From Setophaga petechia (taxonomy: Eukaryota; Chordata; Aves; Passeriformes; Parulidae), in contig JANCRA010000025.1 of the NCBI GenBank assembly GCA_024362935.1, positions 14,162,936 to 14,226,935 of the forward strand: a DNA stretch of 64,000 nt, in the 5' to 3' direction. How positions within the stretch are numbered: position 1 is the first letter of the stretch; each line of letters starts with the position of its first letter. The notes beneath the pieces were generated by a model, which ran no database searches, was not told the DNA's origin, and was given only the letters and a program-made list of their open reading frames with translations. Of this stretch, positions 52,601-64,000 are shown piece after piece. The position numbers and the translations under genes were made by a program.

Positions 52601-55600
52601 CCTTCTGCTTGCCTTTAGACTCAATTCTTTAATGAGCCCTGAAAAACATGTAAGTGTTAAATGGTGCAAATCACTACAAGCTGCAGCATCTCACAAAACA
52701 AAGCAGATTTGATATTATCCTCTACACCAAACCCAACAAGACATTTTAACAGTTGTGTAAGTCTACACAACATATTTAGAAATACCAAGAGGAAGGCAAA
52801 AAGAGGCTCCCAAGCATTTTCTTCAACCAGGGCAGTTCCATCATGCTCATAAAGAGATAAAAATATTAGATAGGACTCACACAGCCACAAGCACTTTTAT
52901 TTGTATAGCAGAGATATGATCCCACAAAAATGCTGCTGTTCTGCCTACACTTCCAGTCTCCCCACAGACTCAGAGTAAAGAGATCTCAGTAATCTAAAGG
53001 GAGGTCACTCTAAAAGTTATGCTATCCATTGTCACTTCAGTTCAGAAGTTGCTTAGAAGACTGGAAGATTATACCCTAAGACTTCATCAGACACACCACC
53101 CAAAGTTCATTCCAAAGCATCTTACAGGCATGAAAATGAAAGATATAAAGTAAAGCTTGAAAGAGTTTCATTAGAAGCCTTCAATGCACTACAATGTCCT
53201 CTTCCCTCAACCACATCAGCCCCCAGCAAGCCTCGCCTCACTTCAAAGCATTGCATTTTCAGAGGAATTCTTTCCAAACAGCAGGGCAGAGAGCAGCAAC
53301 ACAGAACAATTTTCCTGCTGGCCAAAGAGGAAGTTCATTCTGTAAATGGGCTATTTCCCAGATTTTAATTAAGCTGTGCAAGTGGAATCCTAATGCAGGC
53401 AAACACAGCAAAAGACTCACATGGTAAGACAAATATTCCTTCACTGGAGCAGAGAAAACAGCAAGATTTCACCTTTGTTTTGTACCCTACAATAACATTT
53501 GAGATCATCAGTCTAAACCAGAACTCCAAAATATAACATGCTACATAGGAGCAGAACAAGAAAACACATCTCTTGCACAGAGAGATTCCACCTCAAAGGA
53601 TGAGTGAGATGACTGCTGGACAAGTGGATCCAAGGCAAGAAGAGAACACAGCAAAAAGGCAAAACCACTCAAGGCAGATAAGCAGAGACCTGCTGATTCC
53701 ACTGCCAAGCTGCTCTGGTTCAGTTAGCTCATGGCAGGTGAGAACATTACGAACTTCTCTGAAGGCAGAAGATGAGGCAGCAGCAGAAATATCTATGGGT
53801 CCTTTCTCCTGATGGCTGAAAAGCATCCATCTGCCACTCCTCCTTCTGCACAAAGCAAAGACAGGCCACAACAAGGCTTTGCTGAATGCCTCAAAGCAAG
53901 CAGCATCACCAGCTGGGACTACGTGTCAAGCACTCCACAGCATTTCACTGCAGGTAACAGTAGAAAATTAGCTTATGTCTGTAGCTGTATAACCCCACAT
54001 ATGAATGACTTTCAGCAAAAATGGTCATTGTTTTGAACAGCTGAATGTCAAGAAGAAATCCAGACACTAGACTAGTTTTAACCATGTGGCTAGACACAAA
54101 AGATCATATCTCAAAGACTCCGTGGAGAAAGAATGAAAAAGGTTAACATATAACAAGGATAAAGATCTGGGAAGAAAGAGATGACAGGCTGAGAGAGACA
54201 GGAATGTAGTAAAAAGGTTTTCCTCACAATTTCCATAGCTTTCTTCAGTGTCCCTTCTCAAAAATGAAAGGCAGTATTTCATGGTGTCTATTGCAAAATG
54301 ACAGGTTCAGAACAGTTGATCTCTATCAGAGTAACCAAGTTTTTGTCTTCAGCAAAAGAACTATGCTGCTACTGCCCACCTTCAGCAGAAAAGCTATGAA
54401 CTCCCTCAGGAAGTGTGGGATGAAGTACATTCCTCTTTCCTGAAGCTGAAATAATTCTATTGTTAATTTACTGCTGTCTAGGAAAAGCAAGAACTTGCAT
54501 TTCCTTTCCTAGTCTTACTGAATACTTCTGAATGGAGTAAATTTCAGTATCTAAAAAAAAAAAGAAAGAACAACATCCTTCAGTTTCCTCTTGCTACCAA
54601 GGCAAATGATTGTTGCTTGATTAAACTTTCAAAGGAGAAAAACAAAAAAAGGAGAGGTATCAGAAGAGAGGCTGCCCACAGAGGTGAGCAACTTTCCCCT
54701 TCCTTAAATTGTTGGCCATATCTGGGCACTCCATTTCCATCACAAGTCACTCCATACACAAGAGTACCACAGTGCCTCTTCAAACCAAGATACAACACAG
54801 GCAGAATGAGAAGAGCCTTGTCTGTTTACTGTTAACACAAAGAAACCAAATGCTGTTAGAGTCTTATCAACTCATTCATTCATATTCCAACTGCCTCAAC
54901 ATTAGAAGGAATCCACAGGTACAGACAACAAATAATTCACTGAAATTGAGCTCATCCTGTGCCCCAAACACTCAGCTGAAATCCAAATGTTTTCACACCA
55001 TTCACAAACACCCTCTATTGCAGCTCTCATTCCTTGGCTTGTAGATGTTCCCCTGGATGCACTTTTCCCTTTCTCCCTCTCCCCTGTGCAATTACAACAT
55101 GAGATGTCATTCAGCTAAGGGAAGAAGGGGCAGAAAAAGGAAGGGAAGGGTGGTGAGCTGATGTTCCTATGCTACCTTACCTCTTGCTCTATCCCCATGG
55201 TTTTGGGCTCCCCTCCTAGTAAACAAACAATGCCTGCCTCTTGCATCTATCACATCACTTCCAAACAGCAGCACGAGCTCCAGTTTGGTATCACTGCTAT
55301 TTTACTTCTACCTCTCTCATCATGAGCAGCATCCCTAGAGCTGACATCTAGGTTACATCCTGCCATAGTGTGCAAAGGTCAGGTCAGATCCAGACTCCAG
55401 TGCTGCTGGGAGACCTAAAAAAACACCTCAGAGCAAACACAGCCCTCGGGGGAGCTCACATGAACTCCCCCTTCCCTGCACTGACCATTGGGAACTGTTC
55501 CCTCCTCCCCCTTTTGGATAAAAAGATGAGATTATCATTAGGATCTGTGACAGTAAAAGCACTCCCAGGAAACCTCTCAGGGAGCACATCCACACCAGGA

Positions 55601-57649
55601 GTACCTCAGCAACACAGGAGCTGGGAGAGCTGCACTGTGCACCCCTGTATGGACAGCACAGTGTAAGAGCAGCCCCTTGCCCCTGTGTGATGTCCCTGCA
55701 GCTGCACTGCATTGATGGGGCTTCCTTCATCCAGGGTGTTAGGACAGAAAAAAGATTCCTAAATCATCAGGATGTAGGAGCACACACAGGCTCTGCTGTT
55801 GGTCTCATGGGCAATTTCCAGTGCCACAGCCAGAGTGGGAGTCTCCTGCCTCAGCCAAGGACAGACAGCAGCAGCACAGACAGCTCCCCCTTCACCTGCA
55901 GCTACCCTGAGCTACTCCAAGATTAGGACAGCCCCTGTGTTTGCAAAGGAGAAAATGAACAAAATCCTAATCCATTCATGGATTACCCAAGTGGCTGAGA
56001 AGTAATTTTTAAATCCTGCAACGAAAAAGGAACAAGTCCAAGCTCTGCCTCAGCTTTCTGCAAGAAGTGTCACCAGCTCTGCATTACCATGTGTACACCA
56101 GGAATTCAAGTTCACTCATGGCAAAGTAACAGTGCCAGAGCCTTTATCAAGAGACCTGCACCTGCAAAAGAACTGAGATTTCTCATGTGAGGCATGTTCA
56201 CAGGATATCTGAAACCCAGAGAGGCAAGAAAGCTTAGAATACAATGTCATCCTGACCTCAGCCAGCTGCATTTAGGTTTAGACCAGGAATATACAGTTAC
56301 AGATTATTTACAGATCCTTTCTTAATACACAGAATAGTCAGAAACAGGACTTGTACTCAAATTTATTGAATATTGCTACAAGTAATTCAGCAGCATAACT
56401 ATTAGTTATTTCTTCTGCACCAATACTTAGAAATAACTGGTAAAAGAAAAATATTTATGGTTGTCCTGTAACATTGAAGAGGAGTTCCCCATCCATTAAT
56501 AATTACAGGATTACCAACATCACAAATTAGCTGTAAGGTGTGCCTTCTATGTAATTTAAGACATGAATGAATACAAGTACAGCACACCTGGTAAAGCCAT
56601 CCACTTAGACACAAGTATTTTAGCAAGCTGCAAGCTAAATACAAACATACCTTTTTTCTTAACTGCAGTGTGATTTTTGCAGCTGCAGGACTTTTGGCTT
56701 AAAAGGGGTACTGCCAACTTCAATCTAACTCTAAATCTAGTTTTGTACCAGTAAGCTTTCACAGACTCTCAGGCCAGCAGAAATATTCCCATGATTGAAG
56801 AGCTTAATTCCCATGCAGGGAGTTATTTTTACTGAACATATCCCTGCAGTGCAACCAACTCCAACACAAGTACTGAAAATGTGACAGTGAGAAATAAATA
56901 GAATATGTACATTATAAGAAATACAGAAAAAGATACTACCCTAACTTCTGCTAAGACTAGTATATTTCAAGCAAGTGCATAATTACTCAAAGAAAACCTT
57001 GTTTATTTCACTTTTCAAAGCTCAGTTTCCTTGTACATTTCAAAGTTTCTGACTAAAAGGATCCTCGTGTATAGTCAGTTTCAGTATATCCAGCTTGTCC
57101 ACTGAGAGGCCATTTATTTGCTCAGCTTCCCCTAAGCCCAGTACACTAGCACAGACAAAGTTCATTTAAAGTGCAGAATAACCAAGAACGCCAATTTTGA
57201 GTCTTAACACTCAAAGATTTCCCGTAGATTCTTCATTTTTTTTTCAACTTTCAAAGAAGCACAACAGGATCAACAAGGGAAGCAGCATTTTTTTGTCGTG
57301 TCAGACTTAACATTAACTTTTATCGAGACGGAGGAATCATTTCCAGGTGCTCCGGAGCACTAACCTTAAAGGGATGAGGTAAGAGAGGTCTTCTTCAGTA
57401 TATGCAATTAAGGCATTGCAGTGAATGTATAACCGGGTTTTTATTATCATACAAGAAAAAACCTATGTGTAGAAGCAGCGGCCCTTGTTAAGTACTAAAC
57501 ACCTTAAACACATCTTAGGACAACAGCCCACAGAGATTAAGAATGAACCATAACACGACAAATGGAGGAACGGAGGCACAAGTATTACAATCGCTCGCAC
57601 TGTCTTTATCTCGAATGACAATACAAGGGCTAAAGGCAAGACAAGCAGC

Positions 57650-58765
57650 AGCCTGTGCGAGCTGCGGGCGGTTTATGCCGTGCCTCACGCAGGGGTGCCG
57701 TAAGCTCCGTGTGACGGAAGCACCGGCAGCGCTCTGTGACCCTGCGGCGGCCGCGGCCGGCGGGCGCTGCGAGGCACCCGCGCGGCGCTCGGGGCGATGA
57801 GGCCGAGCCGCAGCAGCCGCGCGGTGCCCTCGGGGCTCAGCCGCCCGCTCCGGCCCGGGTCCGCCCCGTTCCTGCCCGGCGCCGAGCCGTGTAACCGGGG
57901 CACGGAGCCGGCACGGACGGACGGCCGGCAGGGACCGCGCTCCGCGGCGCTGCCCTGTGCGCTGTACCCGCCGCAGCCGCCGCTCCCCAACCGCCGCGCA
58001 GACCCCGCTCCGCGCGCCGCCAACCGCACGACGGAGCTCCGCCGCCGCCGCCGCCCCCGCCCCACCTGCCGACCCGCAGCCCTCCCGCCCCGCCGCGGGC
58101 ACTTGCCTTCGCTTCATGCCGCTGCTCTGGGGCGGCGGAGCGGGGCTGGAGCTGGGGCTGAGCCTGGAGCGGAGCGGGACCGGCCCGTCCCTGCCCGCCG
58201 CGGGAGGGGCGGGTGCAGCCGCGGCGGCGCGCGCGCGCACACCTTGGCAGCTCGCGCTGCCGCTGCCCCGCCCACCGCCCACCGCGCGGGCAGAGCCCCC
58301 TTCCCGCCCGGCCCTTCGGGCGGCGCACCGGGGAAAGGGGAGGGGCGGCGGGAAACGGCGGCTCCGCAGATGCTGGGCACGCTTTGGAGATGGGGGAACA
58401 AGGGGAGGAGAGCGAAGGCAACGGGAATGCAACAGGTGTGGCGGAAAACGGGCACCATGCCCCCCGCGGTTCTCCCCCGACTGCCCTAAACTCTCCCGCT
58501 GCTCCCCCGCCCCGTGTGGCAGTGGTACGCTCCCACCGCTCGAATTGCAATCAGCCGGGCGGGGATTGGCGGAGATCAAAAAAAGGGGCGTGGCCAGGCA
58601 GCGGCCGTTTAAAGCACCCCCGGGCAGAGGGGTGCGCGCCTCGGGAGCGCGCTCGTGCCCCGCCGGTGGAGCCGAGCGATGGCACCGGAGGAACTATCGC
58701 AGGGGGAAGGCGGCAAATAAATCATATCTAAGGGTGGCCGCAGAGACGCTTGTAAAGGCGTCTTG
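57650..58765 (-). promoter_or_regulatory. MICAL3: CpG island promoter, presumed MICAL3
   Basis: An abrupt change from AT-rich intron to GC-rich, CpG-dense DNA for about 1.1 kb. Minus-strand core promoter elements are CCAAT (plus-strand ATTGG at 58565-58569) beside CCCCGCCC, and the GC/KLF-like box CCACGCCCC at about 58586-58594. No strong TATA box is apparent, as is usual for such promoters. Long Ala/Arg/Pro-rich open frames occur on both strands here and reflect composition, not protein. Position at the 5' end of the MICAL3 minus-strand gene makes it the likely promoter; a divergent plus-strand transcript cannot be excluded. Confidence 0.75.
58066..58500 (-). other. MICAL3: Candidate noncoding MICAL3 first exon
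   Basis: The start-codon exon begins with 5' UTR after a good acceptor, so a noncoding exon must lie upstream. In the island I see three candidate minus-strand donors: CAG|GTGGGG (exon end 58066), AAG|GCAAGT (58107, a perfect GC-donor consensus) and AAG|GTGTGC (58243). I cannot choose among them. The upstream limit is a guess placed below the CCAAT box. Confidence 0.35.
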
Positions 58766-58868
58766 AGAAAAGCCCGGGGATGTTTTTGGCTCGGAGGTGG
58801 CCGTAGCAGCTCGTCCCGTTGGGACGTGATGTGCTCGGGGACAGCTCCGTGCCCCTGCGTTCGGGAAG

Positions 58869-59204
58869 TGTAGTAATTACATATCCTCTGAACAGAGAGA
58901 GACATAGTTCTCCCAGGAAAATCCTGGGAAGCTGTGTAGAAGCTGTAGGAAGCTTAGAGGAAAGAATTTAAACAATTATTATCTCTCTTTCTGTAACTAT
59001 TATTTATAGATATAGTTCTCTAGAGTGCACTATTCATAGTTCACTAATAGTGTGAGAGAAGATTCCTAAAGGCCAATCCGGTCTTAAGTCCACCATTGTT
59101 TCTATAAGAACTGTAGATTTCTATTAATAAAGTGTCTTTTCATGCCTTCTGATGACGGAGTCTCTGTATCACCTTTACCTGTCCCCAGTACCCCTACAAC
59201 GACA
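58869..59204 (+). mobile_element. Solo LTR, class II (ERVK-like), at the MICAL3 promoter edge
   Basis: Starts TGTAGT and ends ACGACA, near-perfect inverted termini. Flanks GGGAAG (58863-58868) and GGGAGG (59205-59210) match at 5 of 6 bases, consistent with a 6-bp target duplication. Plus-strand TATAAGA at 59103 and AATAAA at 59126-59131 set the orientation. It is 336 bp with no retroviral genes. It lies about 100 bp beyond the CpG island and points away from MICAL3. Family name not assigned. Confidence 0.75.
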
Positions 59205-61217
59205 GGGAGGATGAGCAGCGTTGCAGCAGGGAGACGCTGCTGCCATCATCCTTGTCTCCTGCTAATCACCTCAGCTTGGGAGCCCCAAATATTGGCTAAT
59301 CCCTCAGGTCACACCGAGGTGACAGTGTTGGTACTGGCTGGACTGAGGAATGAGCCAGACCTGGTCCTTGAGACAGCACTGAGAGGAACCCAAAACGTGC
59401 AACCACAGCCACAGCTTTCCAACCCTACCTTAAGAGAAGTTTTGGCCTCCATAGCATATTAGAGATTCTGGTATGAAAAGTAGTCAGGTATTGTAGTAAC
59501 ACAGAATAAAGCACCAAGCAGATAGCATTCATAAGAGATGCATAAAATGAGTTAATGATATGGCCGAGCAAATTCTTACTACACTGCGGTATGACAAATA
59601 TCAGCCAGAAGTGCACAATTCCCAATTCACTATCTATATCCATGTCTGAGAACAGATGGAGGAAAGCCTTTAGCTGATCTAAACTTGGCTCAACCCACCC
59701 TGTTTACTGATGGAGTTTCCACGAGCAGAGAAATTAGAGCTACTGGTTGTAATCACGGGAGAGCCTCAGCCGGCTGATTCACCTTCCATTATCTGCTCAA
59801 AACCAACATTTGCAGGTGTCCTCCCCTGCAAAGATGCAGGCTGGGGGTGTGTTAATTATTGAAAAATGAAAGCAGATGGAGGAGGGGGTTTACACACAGT
59901 GATAGAGGAGATGTTTGGAAATGCTCTCCCGGGGCCTGACTCACACAGAGTTTGCAGCGATTACTGGCTGAGCACTCTGAGCAGTCAGGAGGAGCGCTGG
60001 CAAGTTGAACAGAAACCTTTGTAAAGTGCTAATAAGGACCCAAACAATTCCCATTAGGGAACTGCAGAGCCATCTGCACTCTAGCATCAGGCTGCCTATG
60101 GCATCCACAGCAAGGCTTGTATGTCTTGGCTCGATATTTTGGAATCCAGCACCAGAGAGGCTAAGTCATATGACGGGGTTATTTGCATCATTATGCTGCT
60201 GGATTCCCAGAGAAGTTTGCAGTAAGAGGAAGGGTTTAAACAAGTGGAACTGAAGTAAAAACAAAGGACTGTAGTGCCTCTGCATGTCCCTTGTCACCGG
60301 GTGCACGTGGTGGGCAGAGTGGGAGGAGGGTGGCAGGCAGTACTGTACAGAACTTTAGGCTAATAAAGCACACTCACAAAAACTGCAACATCAGTACAAA
60401 ATGGGCTCTTTTGCAACACAAAACCAAGCTAAGACAGCTGAAATCCTGCATCTCAGCTCGGTTAGAAGCCTGATGTTCCAGGCTGGTGATGTGCAAGGCA
60501 AGCCCAGCACCATTATCTCCCCCGAGGGTTTTACAGAACTGGGCTAGGGAACAGTGTACCCAGCCAGGCAGTGATGGATTCCCTGTGAATTCCTGCCTGC
60601 AGGCACTGTAAACTTGGGTGTTGGCACTCCAGAAGTGACCTCTAGTGAGCAGAGCAGCTGTTGAGGAAGCAGTTCCAAACCAACCCAGAGAAAAATATTG
60701 TGGTTCCAGATTGAGCTTTTTCAAGGAGCTGCTACCGATCAAAATAAAGTCACAGTATGACACAATGTCCCATTTTCAAAAATATATATATAAAAATAAG
60801 AAAAATAGACATTTTCTAGAAAAATAAGTCTATATAGAAAAATAATATATAGAAAAATATTTTTTATGTATTCCAAGAGAAATTATTGAAGGCTCGTAAG
60901 GCCCAGGTGTTGCTCCCAGTCAGACATGGAGTATAACAAGGAAGGCAAGTTACAGAAGAAAATCCAAGAAAGTTTTTGGTATCTCTATGAAATCAAGCTA
61001 TTTTCACAGTAAAAATAGCCAAGGAATCTTAAATTCTATTTTGACAACCTTCCAAATTTCAGGACTAGCCAGGTGCATGCTCCTGTGGGAATTTGTAATC
61101 TCTTTTAACCGAGAGCACCAAACTCCATGGGAAGCACACCATCCCAGAGCAGTGTCCCCACATCTGGAAACAGGAAGTAAAAACACAGCCAGCAGATTTT
61201 CAAACAAGGAGGTGATC
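59205..61217. other. Intergenic DNA upstream of MICAL3
   Basis: No gene or repeat recognised. It contains an AT-rich patch (60775-60865, ATATATATA and TAGAAAAATA repeats). The stretch 59700-60000 is of more complex composition (see findings). Confidence 0.6.
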
Positions 61218-61760
61218 ACCAAATTACAGCACTGGAAGGGGTACTGAGAGGTCATCTAACTCCAGCCCTGTGAAAGCTTCTCTGTCCCATCTGTTTTACC
61301 TCTCAAAGACCTCCCCAGTATAGACACCACATCCAGGAAAGATGTTTTTCTCTCATGATTTACTCTTTTTGCCTTTAGAAAGTTTCCCCTAACAGTAAAG
61401 CTGGATCTCTTTTACCATAATTTACATGTACTTCTCATCCTACCCAACAGAGACAAAAAACCCATTTGCTCCTCTCACTGCTGCAACAGCCTTTTAGATG
61501 CATGAACATTTCTCATGTCACTTTTCACATTCCCCAGACCTAAAACTCCATTTCTTCTTGTCTGTCCTCCTAGTTTAGATTGGGTGAGGCTCTGTTGATT
61601 CATGGTGCTCCCCTTTGGTGGCTCTCACTTTAATCCATGTCTTTCCTGAATTTCTCTCTGTAGGAACAGCATACAGTGTGATCCCAGCTGAGGCCTTCCC
61701 AGTGCAATGCAGAATGGAAGGAGCACTTGGTGTGCTCTGCAATCTTCTCTCCTGTTTATA
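61218..61760 (-). mobile_element. Old CR1 LINE fragment
   Basis: CACTGGAAGGGGTACTGAGA GGTCATCTAA at the start corresponds to a reverse-complement CR1 tail. Later GCTCCTCTCACTGCTGCAAC followed by AGCCTTTTAGATGCATGAAC, and GATCCCAGCTGAGGCCTTCC followed by CAGTGCAATGCAGAATGGAA, follow CR1 order. It is strongly diverged, so an ancient copy. Boundaries approximate. Confidence 0.7.
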
Positions 61761-64000
61761 CATTTTAGTGTGACATTTACAGTGAAAAAGGATTTTTTTG
61801 TTGCTTTTTTGCTTCAATTTGTAAAAGTCAAGGCCACAACATGAAACCAAACTGCCACTGAAGCCCCTGAGATGCTCTCCATTAACAGGAACTCTTTTCT
61901 TCTGTATGCAAGTGTTTCTGTTAAAAGTCACTGTGTTTGAATTGCCATCTGCTGTAAGAAACTGAATTTGGATCTTGATGAATTACAGTCTTGTTTTCTC
62001 ATGCTCACACTTACTGGGACAGCTAAACCCGTTTGTTTTTTTTTTTTTTTTTAATGTAAAAATAATCTGTACACAAATGAGCAGCTAAGAGCTTCCAAAA
62101 GAATTGTTTTCAGAAGAAACTGAAGTAGTAGTCTACAGAGGTTTTAAAAATTGCTGTTTTCTGTCTCATTGTTCAGGAGCACTGACTTCCTAAGCAAGAG
62201 CACAAGTGTTCAATCTGTGGTTCAAATGCAAGGCAGAAGTCACCAAGCACCCAGCATTCTCCTGATGCAAGTGATTATTCATTGCACAGGCATTTGAATA
62301 GCTGCAATATTTATGAAATGATGTATTCAACCCCCTGAACACACATGCACACCCTAATCCTGACTGATGTTGTGTGCTGAGCTGGGAGCTGAGTTTCAAA
62401 TTAATTGCTGGTGTTGTTTGGTTGCAAGGAAACAAATACAAGTCTAATTCACTTCAAAAAAAAATCTATCTCTTGGCTCACTAAGTAGAATCTCCTGTAG
62501 GTACAAACTTTTGCACTTAAAAAGGAAAATAAAAAGCCAGCCCATCAGAGCCAGTGAGTTTTGATCATGTAGATAAACATTTCTAACCCATCATGCTGAA
62601 AAACTAAGTGCTCTGATAGGAGCTAATAAGGAAGGTTTCTCTGGGGCTCCATGCAAATCTGCTGAGTGTTCAGTATAGACCTCAGCATTTGGAACTATTT
62701 TAAGAATGAGAGAGGTTCTGGATCTGTGCATATACACTGCAGACAATTTCACTGCTCACAGATTTTGCCAAGCAGTAAAATATAAAGTTGCAGCTTTGGG
62801 TTTGCTGCTATGAGTCAGGACTGTGGGCATATGAGAAGCTGATGAGAAACACACAACTTTCACTTCACTATACTGTAAAGCTTTAAGTAGAATTAACACA
62901 AACCAAAGGCTACACAAGTGCAGAAAACTCCCTCCCAAAATGGTACATTATGCCAAGGCTGGGAAGAGTAGCCCAGCTGAGTTTCACTTCATGCTTTAGG
63001 AATAGCAGTTCAAGTGTGTAAAGAGGTATGAGATCATCCAAAGCAGTAAGACAAAGGTTTGTCAAGGAAGAAAATACAGATATTCAAGCACACCATACCC
63101 AGATGAAATACTACTAGACTGCTGGCCTACAATTAATACACCACCAAAAAAATCACAGGTACAGCATTTCCTTTCACTCAGACAGTCCCCAAGAAGGACC
63201 AAAGGGAATGGATTCAAATGTGCCTTGGTGAAATGTAATGGCAACTCCTGCAAGGTCATTATTGAGACCCTTCATTGGTTCTTCACCTAATTTGGACTAC
63301 AGAAAGTTCCCCACAAGAGCTGCCTGTAAAGCTGAGGTTGGTTTGCTCCACAGAGCATGCATCAAGGTCTAAAAGGCATGTTTACTATTTGGAGTTTGGC
63401 TTAGGGAGAGCCTGAGCTATGTTTACTATGCTTGTTTATAAAACAACAGCTTTTTACTCCTTTAAGGAAATGTACAGAGCAGCTCCCTTGTGGTGTTGTG
63501 GAAATAACTGACAGCCCCTTCCAAACAGATTTGGAAGTTTCCTTCAAACTCCTAACCATGGTTAGGCTCTCTTTAGCTGTGTTGTCCTGGTTGAGAAGCT
63601 TATTTCTTTATTAGAGCTACTGGAACTGTTCTGTGACAAGCTATAAAAAAGACTCTACCTATGTTCAATCCAAATTCATCACTGTTTAGAGAAGTACTAA
63701 TAAAAAGGGGAAAGTAAATCAATGAAGTCACTTTATTGATCTTGAGAATGTGGAACTACTATTAATAAAACATGTTGATGTTGTTTTATGGATAGGTCAA
63801 AGTCCTGCTAAGGGTGTGTATGTCATTCTAATTTTTGTGCAGTTTCATCAACAAAGTATTTGCTCTTGCAGTATTGTAGTTATTCATCTCCTGTTTTCCT
63901 CCCCCACAGCCAGAACATCTGCTAAATGTTTCTGAATCCGAGCTTGTTGGGCTAGGGCCCGTTGCTTTTCCATATTTATGAACTGTGTGGTACACTGGCA
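61761..64000. other. Intergenic DNA to the right edge
   Basis: No gene recognised. It includes a T-run of about 18 bases near 62034-62052. Short open frames show no domain or codon pattern I can support. Confidence 0.6.

Larger units (their letters stand above)
12030..58065 (-). other. MICAL3: MICAL3 first intron (about 46 kb)
   Basis: Span from the acceptor of the start-codon exon to the candidate donor in the CpG island. Apart from the repeats listed separately I see no supported exon. Open frames up to 183 codons (for example 47021-47572 and 47960-48502, plus strand) have no recognisable domain, biased composition and no splice logic, and look like chance. Alternative 5' UTR exons or enhancers could be hidden here and would not be visible without conservation or RNA data. 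The upstream boundary depends on which first-exon donor is used. Confidence 0.7.

Noticed and set aside
57515..58579. Open frame of 354 codons on minus, overlapping frames of 230-269 codons on plus
   Set aside because: All lie in the CpG island and are Ala/Arg/Pro/Gly-rich on both strands. GC-rich DNA lacks stop codons by chance. No domain recognised.
60775..60865. AT-rich patch as a possible replication origin or matrix attachment site
   Set aside because: Only simple TA/AAAAATA sequence. Nothing specific supports a function.

Overview
This is vertebrate nuclear DNA, most likely from a passerine bird (inference). The gene structure is split-exon with GT-AG introns, there is a CpG island promoter, CR1 LINE fragments have the bird-type tail (ATTCTATGA-like repeats), and two solo LTRs with 6-bp target duplications look like songbird class II endogenous retrovirus LTRs. 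There is no bacterial-style gene density, operon or CRISPR array.

One gene is clearly recognisable: the 5' part of MICAL3, on the minus strand. Seven coding exons lie between 1245 and 11917 and join in frame into the first 402 residues. These cover nearly all of the N-terminal FAD-dependent monooxygenase domain, including the GAGPCG, GDG and GDS flavin motifs. The start codon is at 11917-11915, in an exon that also carries 112 bases of 5' UTR with a six-codon upstream ORF and a 9-bp GC-rich hairpin just before the AUG. The remaining exons (end of the monooxygenase domain, then CH, LIM, coiled-coil/bMERB in the family) lie beyond the left edge. MICAL enzymes oxidise actin methionines and depolymerise F-actin. 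MICAL3 also links to Rab8/ELKS exocytosis and to cytokinesis.

From 12030 to about 58.1 kb is the very long first intron (about 46 kb). It holds CR1 fragments (13.75, 18.6, 26.65, 37.9 and 38.3 kb), a 611-bp solo LTR at 40.2-40.8 kb, and A-rich and microsatellite tracts, with no exon I can support. From about 57.65 to 58.76 kb is a strong CpG island with CCAAT and GC boxes, the presumed MICAL3 promoter and noncoding first exon. A second solo LTR (58869-59204) sits directly upstream of it in the opposite orientation. From there to 64000 is upstream intergenic DNA with one old CR1 copy.

The most notable observation is that the intron after coding exon 3 (MICAL3 residue 197) must use a GC donor (A|GCAAGT). 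The nearby GT would shift the frame. I found no evidence of a previously undescribed multi-gene system here; the rest is ordinary intron and intergenic DNA.
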